Source: Trueperaceae bacterium
GTDB lineage: Bacteria; Deinococcota; Deinococci; Deinococcales; Trueperaceae
Assembly: GCA_007130355.1 (NCBI GenBank)
Contig: SLSQ01000071.1
Coordinates: 1-9,379 of the forward strand
Length of the DNA stretch: 9,379 nucleotides
Reading direction: 5' to 3'
The position numbers and the translations under genes are program-made. This document shows positions 4,995 to 9,379 of the stretch, one piece after another. The notes beneath the pieces were generated by a model. The model was not told where the DNA came from. It did not search any database and saw only the letters and a list, made by a program, of their open reading frames with translations. Every line of letters starts with the position of its first letter. Positions within the stretch are counted from its first letter, which is position 1.

Positions 4995-6157
4995 GGAGCC
5001 CCGTCGCTCCGATCCTGCCCGGCGGCACCCTGGGCGTCCTCGGCGCCGGTCAGCTGGGCCGCATGTTCGGTGCCGCCGCCGTGCGGATGGGCTACCGCGT
5101 GCACCTGTTCGCCCCGGACGCCGAGGGCGGTCCGGCGCGTGCGCACGCCGAACGGGCGGTCGCGGCCGACTGGGGCGACGAACGGGCGCTCGCGCGCTTC
5201 GCCCGCCGCTGCGACGCCGTCACCCTCGAGTTCGAGAACGTCCCGCCCGAAGCGCTCGAACGGATCGCGGTCGACGCACCGGTGCGTCCCGGTCCGCACG
5301 CCCTCGCCGTCTGCCGCCACCGGATCCGCGAGAAGCGGTTCCTGGCCGAACAGGGCCTTCCGACCACCGAATGGGCCCGAGCGGACGACGCGACCGCGTT
5401 GGACGACGCCGTGCGCCGCGTCGGGACCCCGGCGATCCTGAAGACGGCCGGCTACGGCTACGACGGCAAGGGTCAGGCCGCCGTCGACGCGCCCGACGAT
5501 GCGGCCCCCGCCTGGGCCGCCCTCGGCGGCGTGTCCGCCGTGCTCGAGGCGCGCGTCGCGCTGCACGCCGAGATCTCGGTCCTCGTCGCGCGCGATCCGT
5601 ACGACCGCGTGCGCACCGGCCCGACCGTCCGCAACGTGCACCAGGGCGGGATCCTCGACCACAGCGTGGCGCCGTCGGGGCTCGACCCCGCGACCGAGGC
5701 GCGGGCGCACGCGCTGGCCGAGGAGATCGTGCGGGCCCTCGAGCTGGTGGGGGTCGCCTGCGTCGAGTTCTTCCTGGCCGAGGACGGTCGGCTCCTCGTC
5801 AACGAGATCGCTCCGAGGCCGCACAACTCGGGGCACCTCACGATCGAAGCGGGCGTCGTCTCCCAGTTCGAGCAGCAGGTCCGGGCCGTCGCCGGCCTGC
5901 CGCTCGGCGATCCGTCGGTCGTCCGACCGGCGGCGATGGCGAACCTGCTCGGCGATCTCTGGGTCGGCGGCGAGCCGCGCTGGGCGGGTGCGCTCGACGA
6001 AGCGGGCGTGACCCTCCACCTCTACGGCAAGGCCGAGGCCCGCCCCGGCCGGAAGATGGGGCACCTGACCGCCGTCGCCCTGAACGCGGGGGAGGGACCG
6101 GACGACGTGCGCGCCCGCGCGCTGCGGGCGCGCGACCTGCTCACGACCGACCGATGA
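4991..6157 (+). CDS. purK: N5-carboxyaminoimidazole ribonucleotide synthase (ATP-grasp)
   Basis: PurK carboxylates AIR to N5-CAIR using ATP and bicarbonate, feeding PurE. The 388-aa protein has the N-terminal nucleotide-like fold GAGQLGRM (18-25), TLEFENVP (78-85), the ATP-grasp loop KTAGYGYDGKGQ (151-162), the metal/ATP motif NEIAPRPHNSGH (271-282), SQFEQQVRA (291-299), LHLYGK (342-347) and RPGRKMGH (351-358). Length and order are normal. The usual KTRRGGYDGKGQ loop reads KTAGYGYDGKGQ, a small deviation. The start is GTG at 4991, overlapping the purE TGA as GTGA; no SD precedes it, so it probably relies on termination-reinitiation. Its own stop overlaps the next gene's ATG. Confidence 0.97.
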   Translation: MRSPVAPILPGGTLGVLGAGQLGRMFGAAAVRMGYRVHLFAPDAEGGPARAHAERAVAADWGDERALARFARRCDAVTLEFENVPPEALERIAVDAPVRPGPHALAVCRHRIREKRFLAEQGLPTTEWARADDATALDDAVRRVGTPAILKTAGYGYDGKGQAAVDAPDDAAPAWAALGGVSAVLEARVALHAEISVLVARDPYDRVRTGPTVRNVHQGGILDHSVAPSGLDPATEARAHALAEEIVRALELVGVACVEFFLAEDGRLLVNEIAPRPHNSGHLTIEAGVVSQFEQQVRAVAGLPLGDPSVVRPAAMANLLGDLWVGGEPRWAGALDEAGVTLHLYGKAEARPGRKMGHLTAVALNAGEGPDDVRARALRARDLLTTDR

Positions 6158-8115
6158 GCGACCGGCGCCCCCACGACCTGTCCGGGCGCGCGGCCGAGCT
6201 CCTGCCCGGCTGCATCGAGGCCGGGCGCGAGGAGCTGGTGGCCCTTCCGCACCGGGACCGCGTCCTCTTCGAGGTTCGTCTGGAACGGTGGTTCCAGAAC
6301 CTCGTCGACGGGCTCGAGCCGGTGTACGGCGAGCGCGACGACTTCGGCACCTTCCTGGCGGAGCTGGTGCGGGCGCTGGCGCGCGGGCATCGGGAGCGCC
6401 CCGAGCCGCTCAAGGTCCTCGACCTCGAGCGGGACCTGAGCCCCGACTGGTTCCAGCGCCCGAACACCGTCGGGTACGTCGCCTACGCCGATCGCTTCGC
6501 CGGGACGCTGCGCGGCGTGATCGACCGGAGCGACTACCTGCGCGAGCTGAACGTCACCTACCTGCACCTGATGAGCGTGCTGTGGCCGCGCGACGGCGAG
6601 AACGACGGCGGCTACGCCGTGCGCGACTACCGCGAGGTCGATCCGCGCCTCGGCGACCGGGACGACCTGCGCGCCGTCTGCGACGCGCTCCGGGCGGAGG
6701 GGACCTCGCTCTGCGTCGACCTGGTGCTGAACCACTGCTCCGACCAGCACCCGTGGGCGCTGCGCGCCTTGGCCGGCGACGAGCGCTACCAGCGGTACTT
6801 CTACCTGTACCCGGACCGGACCGTGCCGGACGCCTTCGAAGCGACCCTGCCCGAGGTGTTCCCCGACCTCGCGCCCGGCAACTTCCGGTGGCTGCCCGAC
6901 CTGGGCCGCTGGATCTGGACCACCTTCCACGACTACCAGTGGGACCTGAACTGGTCGAACCCGGCGGTGTTCGCCGAGATCGTGGAGGTCATGCTCGACC
7001 TGGCGAACCTGGGCGTCGAGGTGTTCCGGCTCGACGCGGTGGCGTTCCTCTGGAAGCGCATGGGCACCGACTGCCAGAACCAGCCGGAGGTGCACGACCT
7101 GCTGCAGGCGTTGCGGGCGTGCAGCAAGATCGCCACCCCGGCGGTGGCGCACAAGGCGGAGGCGATCGTCGGCCCGGACGACCTGGTCCACTACTTCGGG
7201 GTCGGGCGGCGCTACGGCAAGGTCGCGAACATCGCCTACCACAACAGCCTGATGGTCCAGACCTGGTCGGCCCTCGCCTCGCGCGACACGCGGCTGATGA
7301 CGCACGCGCTGCGCGAGTTCCCGCGGACGCCTTCGTCGATCGCCTGGGCGACCTACCTGCGCTGCCACGACGACATCGGCTGGGCGGTCGCCGACGACGA
7401 CGCGGCCGCGGTCGGCCTGCACGGCGCCGCCCACCGCGCCTTCCTGAGCGACTACTACGCCGGCACCTTCGACGGCAGCCACGCCCGCGGGGCCGTCTTC
7501 GGCCACAACGAGCGCACCGGCGACCGGCGGATCAGCGGCTCGTTGGCGGCGCTCGCCGGTCTGCAGGCGGCGCGGGAGGCGGACGACGGGCCGGGGATCG
7601 AGCTGGCGATCGCACGGATCCTCGTCGGCCACGCGATCATCCTGGCGTTCGGCGGCGTGCCGCTCCTCTACATGGGGGACGAGATCGGGCTCCCCAACGA
7701 CGACGCCTGGCACGAGGACCCCGCCACGCGGGGCGACAACCGCTGGATGCACCGTCCCCGCATGCCGTGGGACCGGGTCGCGGCCCGCCACGATCCGGCG
7801 ACGGTCGAGGGGCGTCTCTTCGCCGGCCTGCGGCGCCTGATCCGCGCCCGCCGGACCACCCCGCAGCTGCACGCCGCGAACGGGGCGGAGGTCCTCGACC
7901 TCGGCCACGCCCGCCTGTTCGCCTTCGTCCGCCCGAGCCCGCTCGGCGACCTGGCGGCCGTCTTCAACATGACCGAGACGCCGCAGACGGTCGCGGACGC
8001 GTTCCTGAGCGAGGCGGGGATCGAGGACCCGGTCGACCGGATCGGCGGCGACCGGCCCGACCTTCGGGCGGGCTCGCTGCGGCTCGCGCCGTACGAGGCG
8101 CTCTGGCTGGTCTGA
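6154..8115 (+). CDS. Amylosucrase (GH13 subfamily 4)
   Basis: Amylosucrase transfers glucose from sucrose to make an alpha-1,4-glucan, releasing fructose. The 653-aa sequence follows Neisseria polysaccharea amylosucrase along its whole length: helical N-terminal region (1-95), DGGYAVRDYREV (151-162, with Asp151 matching Asp144), DLVLNHCSDQHPWA (189-202, His194), WTTFHDYQWDLNWSNP (255-270), FRLDAVAFLWKRMGT (291-305, nucleophile Asp294), AHKAEAIV (332-339, acid/base Glu336), RCHDDIGWAV (403-412, His405/Asp406), LLYMGDEIGLPND (504-516) and DNRWMHRPRMPW (528-539). All catalytic and subsite -1 residues that I can place are present. No signal peptide, so intracellular. Sucrose hydrolase is the main alternative within the same subfamily. 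The ATG overlaps the purK stop (ATGA), making it the last gene of the tsaC-purE-purK operon, an unexpected context. No clear terminator follows; the str promoter begins 17 bp later. Confidence 0.92.
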   Translation: MSDRRPHDLSGRAAELLPGCIEAGREELVALPHRDRVLFEVRLERWFQNLVDGLEPVYGERDDFGTFLAELVRALARGHRERPEPLKVLDLERDLSPDWFQRPNTVGYVAYADRFAGTLRGVIDRSDYLRELNVTYLHLMSVLWPRDGENDGGYAVRDYREVDPRLGDRDDLRAVCDALRAEGTSLCVDLVLNHCSDQHPWALRALAGDERYQRYFYLYPDRTVPDAFEATLPEVFPDLAPGNFRWLPDLGRWIWTTFHDYQWDLNWSNPAVFAEIVEVMLDLANLGVEVFRLDAVAFLWKRMGTDCQNQPEVHDLLQALRACSKIATPAVAHKAEAIVGPDDLVHYFGVGRRYGKVANIAYHNSLMVQTWSALASRDTRLMTHALREFPRTPSSIAWATYLRCHDDIGWAVADDDAAAVGLHGAAHRAFLSDYYAGTFDGSHARGAVFGHNERTGDRRISGSLAALAGLQAAREADDGPGIELAIARILVGHAIILAFGGVPLLYMGDEIGLPNDDAWHEDPATRGDNRWMHRPRMPWDRVAARHDPATVEGRLFAGLRRLIRARRTTPQLHAANGAEVLDLGHARLFAFVRPSPLGDLAAVFNMTETPQTVADAFLSEAGIEDPVDRIGGDRPDLRAGSLRLAPYEALWLV

Positions 8116-8132
8116 GTTCGGTCCACAGGGAC

Positions 8133-8162
8133 TTGCGGCGGCCCGTCGCGACCGGCTATACT
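8133..8162 (+). promoter_or_regulatory. Sigma-70-like promoter of the str operon (TTGCGG-18-TATACT)
   Basis: TTGCGG (8133-8138) and TATACT (8157-8162), 18 bp apart, form a good promoter in a very GC-rich setting. Transcription would start near 8169 and leave a leader of roughly 180 nt before rpsL. The leader is GC-rich, contains CCCCC (8177-8181 region) and GGGGG (8202-8206) runs that could pair, and holds a possible 43-codon ORF. It begins only 17 bp after the amylosucrase stop, so readthrough from the upstream operon is also possible. Confidence 0.7.
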
Positions 8163-8218
8163 GCACCGGTTTGCGTCCCCCTGGCTCGCAACGACGGGTC
8201 TGGGGGCTGGTCTGTCGT

Positions 8219-8350
8219 ATGCGCCGCTGCGGCGCGCGCGGGCCGAACGTACGCACCGTCCACCCGATGCGCGGCCCGCGACCGAGCGGCCCGAAACGTC
8301 CCGCGCCGAACGTCGACTCAGACGACGGCGACGCCACGAGCGAGGAGTGA
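8219..8350 (+). CDS. Possible upstream leader ORF of the str operon, 43 aa
   Basis: An ATG at 8219 opens 43 codons ending in GAG GAG TGA at 8350. Those last codons contain the GAGGAG used by rpsL, and the TGA overlaps the rpsL GTG as GTGA, the same junction as purE-purK. The product would be basic first (MRRCGARGPNV...) and acidic at the end (SDDGDATSEE). Codon third positions are mostly G or C. There is no good SD, only a G-run about 13 nt upstream. An ORF of this size arises easily by chance in GC-rich DNA, so this is a candidate only. Confidence 0.25.
   Translation: MRRCGARGPNVRTVHPMRGPRPSGPKRPAPNVDSDDGDATSEE
8342..8347 (+). promoter_or_regulatory. Shine-Dalgarno GAGGAG that favours a CTG start for rpsL
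   Basis: GAGGAG at 8342-8347 is 8 nt before the CTG at 8356, an ideal spacing, whereas it overlaps the first base of the GTG at 8347 and cannot serve it. Confidence 0.6.
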
Positions 8351-8745
8351 TCACGCTGCCGACCGTCAACCAGCTGCTCCGTAAGGGTCGCAAGACTCTG
8401 AGCAAGAAGAACAAGACGCCCGCACTCAAGGGCAGCCCCCAGCGCCGCGGCGTGTGCACCGCCGTGAAGACCCAGACCCCGAAGAAGCCGAACTCGGCGC
8501 TCCGCAAGATCGCCCGCGTCCGTCTGAGCAGCGGTTACGAGGTCACGGCGTACATTCCCGGCGAGAAGCACAACCTGCAGGAGCACTCCGTGGTCCTCAT
8601 CCGTGGTGGGCGCGTCAAGGACCTGCCGGGGGTGCGCTACCACATCGTGCGCGGGGCGCTCGACGCCCAGGGCGTCGGCGTCGGCCGCTACGTCCAGCGC
8701 AACCAGGGCCGCAGCAAGTACGGCACCAAGAAGCCGAAGCAGTAA
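8347..8745 (+). CDS. rpsL: 30S ribosomal protein S12
   Basis: S12 sits at the decoding centre of the 30S subunit and is first in the str operon (rpsL-rpsG-fusA). Coordinates give the longest reasonable frame from GTG at 8347 (132 aa). A CTG at 8356 gives 129 aa beginning PTVNQLLRKGRK after the initiator Met, exactly the family N-terminus, and has SD GAGGAG 8 nt upstream. Counting from that CTG, Lys43 and Lys88 (TPKKPNSA, GGRVKDLPG), Asp89 and Pro91 fall on E. coli gene numbering. Both streptomycin-relevant lysines are wild type, and Asp89 is the residue that RimO methylthiolates in other bacteria. Near the C-terminus the usual GVKDR...RSKYG is replaced by a segment about five residues longer (GVGVGRYVQRNQGRSKYG). 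rpsG follows after 13 nt. Confidence 0.98.
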   Translation: MITLPTVNQLLRKGRKTLSKKNKTPALKGSPQRRGVCTAVKTQTPKKPNSALRKIARVRLSSGYEVTAYIPGEKHNLQEHSVVLIRGGRVKDLPGVRYHIVRGALDAQGVGVGRYVQRNQGRSKYGTKKPKQ

Positions 8746-8758
8746 GGGAGCCTGACGC

Positions 8759-9229
8759 ATGGGTCGTAGACGACGCGCAGAAATTCGCAAGCTGGAACCC
8801 GATCTGGTCTACGCCGACACCACGGTGACGGCGTTCGTGAACAAGCTGATGCGGGACGGCAAGAAGAACCTCGCCAGCCGCATCTTCTACGGCGCCTGCC
8901 GGCTGATGCAGGAGCGTTCCGGCCAGGAGCCGCTCAAGGTCTTCCGCCAGGCGCTCGACAACGTGCGCCCGAAGATCGAGGTCAAGAGCCGCCGCGTCGG
9001 CGGCGCGACCTACCAGGTGCCGGTCGAGGTCGGCCCCCGGCGCTCGCAGGCGCTCAGCCTGCGGTGGCTGGTGGCCGCGTCCGATTCGCGTCCGGAGCGC
9101 ACCGCGGTCGAACGCGTCGCGGGCGAACTCCTCGATGCAGCCCAGGGGCGCGGCGGCGCCGTCAAGAAGAAGGAGGACGTCGAGCGCATGGCCGAGGCGA
9201 ACCGCGCCTACGCCCACTACCGCTGGTAG
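8759..9229 (+). CDS. rpsG: 30S ribosomal protein S7
   Basis: S7 nucleates assembly of the 30S head by binding the 3' domain of 16S rRNA, and lies near the E site. The 156-aa sequence has normal length and signatures: MGRRRRAEIRKLEPDLVY at the N-terminus, VNKLMRDGKKNLA (27-39), GQEPLKVFRQALDNVRP (55-71), the conserved RRVGGATYQVPVEV (78-91), and the C-terminal KKKEDVERMAEANRAYAHYRW region. The C-terminal 25 or so residues resemble Thermus S7 closely, from memory. The ATG has GGGAG (8746-8750) 8 nt upstream. The 13-nt gap after rpsL and 17-nt gap before fusA fit one transcript. Confidence 0.98.
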   Translation: MGRRRRAEIRKLEPDLVYADTTVTAFVNKLMRDGKKNLASRIFYGACRLMQERSGQEPLKVFRQALDNVRPKIEVKSRRVGGATYQVPVEVGPRRSQALSLRWLVAASDSRPERTAVERVAGELLDAAQGRGGAVKKKEDVERMAEANRAYAHYRW

Positions 9230-9246
9230 TCGCCGACGAGACGATC

Positions 9247-9379
9247 ATGGCCACCGACGTCAAGACCGACCTACGCTGGACCCGCAACATCGGGATCGCC
9301 GCCCACATCGACGCGGGCAAGACGACCCTGACCGAACGGATCCTGTTCTACGCCGGCCGCATCCACAAGATGGGCGAGA
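9247..9379 (+). CDS. fusA: Elongation factor G, N-terminal part (cut by window end)
   Basis: EF-G is the GTPase that drives ribosomal translocation and recycling. Only the first 44 codons are present: a short leader, RNIGIAAHIDAGKTT (13-27) containing the G1 P-loop AHIDAGKT, then ERILFYAGRIHKMGE, which leads into switch I. IGIAAHIDAGKTT matches Thermus EF-G from memory. The ATG at 9247 is 17 nt after the rpsG stop; the upstream GAG at 9238-9240 is a weak SD. Position after rpsL and rpsG is the canonical str order. The remainder lies beyond the window. Confidence 0.96.
   Translation, partial: MATDVKTDLRWTRNIGIAAHIDAGKTTLTERILFYAGRIHKMGE

Noticed and set aside
6154..8115. Trehalose synthase or alpha-amylase
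   Set aside because: The whole-length pattern, including WTTFHDYQWDLNWSNP, LWKRMGT and HDDIGW, is that of amylosucrase; trehalose synthase lacks these.
8116..8160. Terminator after amylosucrase
   Set aside because: Only weak pairing (CGGTC/GACCG with a 26-nt loop, inner GTCC/GGAC) is present, overlapping the str promoter; not convincing.
8347..8745. Streptomycin-resistance substitution in S12
   Set aside because: Lys43, Lys88 and Pro91 (numbered from the CTG) are all wild type.
6022..8790. 922-codon minus-strand frame opposite purK, amylosucrase, rpsL and rpsG
   Set aside because: It is open only because GC-rich coding strands lack stops on the complement. It crosses four real genes and a promoter and matches no family.

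Overview
The window is very GC-rich (well over 70% by eye) bacterial chromosomal DNA with tightly packed genes. The best reading of its origin is a member of the Deinococcota (Thermus/Deinococcus/Truepera side). From memory, the S7 C-terminus, the S12 core, the EF-G N-terminus, the AroH-type chorismate mutase ending in LRPDLTSAQ and the DUF62 protein starting PIFFLSDYG all resemble Thermus/Deinococcus proteins most. Several genes also have a TANNNT -10 box only 6-7 nt before the start codon and no Shine-Dalgarno (SD), the leaderless layout well known in Deinococcus. This assignment is an inference without a database search.

Left part (1-1470): a divergent pair. A SAM hydroxide adenosyltransferase-like protein (DUF62) lies on the minus strand and an AroH chorismate mutase on the plus strand, each with a near-leaderless promoter in the 62-bp gap. 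A perfect 12-bp hairpin closes aroH and also faces the end of a small minus-strand gene.

Middle left (1471-3166), minus strand: a cysteine-free 347-aa ArsR-type repressor, then a previously easy-to-miss 64-aa gene. That small gene has a near-consensus sigma-70 promoter, a perfect AGGAGG, and two small palindromes over its -35 box and its ribosome binding site. Further upstream is an unrecognised 93-aa protein with a leaderless-type start, followed by strong GC hairpins.

Centre (3286-8115), plus strand: a four-gene, translationally coupled operon. It encodes TsaC/Sua5 (tRNA t6A synthesis), PurE and PurK (de novo purine synthesis) and a GH13 amylosucrase (glucan from sucrose). Each junction is a 4-nt start/stop overlap (ATGA, GTGA, ATGA). 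A duplicated repeat carrying two copies of the SD precedes the first gene.

Right part (8116-9379): the str operon, with a good promoter (TTGCGG-18-TATACT), a roughly 180-nt leader containing a possible 43-codon upstream ORF, then rpsL (S12), rpsG (S7) and the first 44 codons of fusA (EF-G). The rpsL start is ambiguous: the family N-terminus and SD spacing point to a CTG codon, whereas a GTG lies 9 nt upstream.

I do not see a mobile element, CRISPR array, defence island, tRNA or rRNA. The most unusual items are the small palindrome-flanked gene next to the ArsR regulator, the motif losses in the DUF62 protein, amylosucrase inside a purine/TsaC operon, and the rpsL start and leader.
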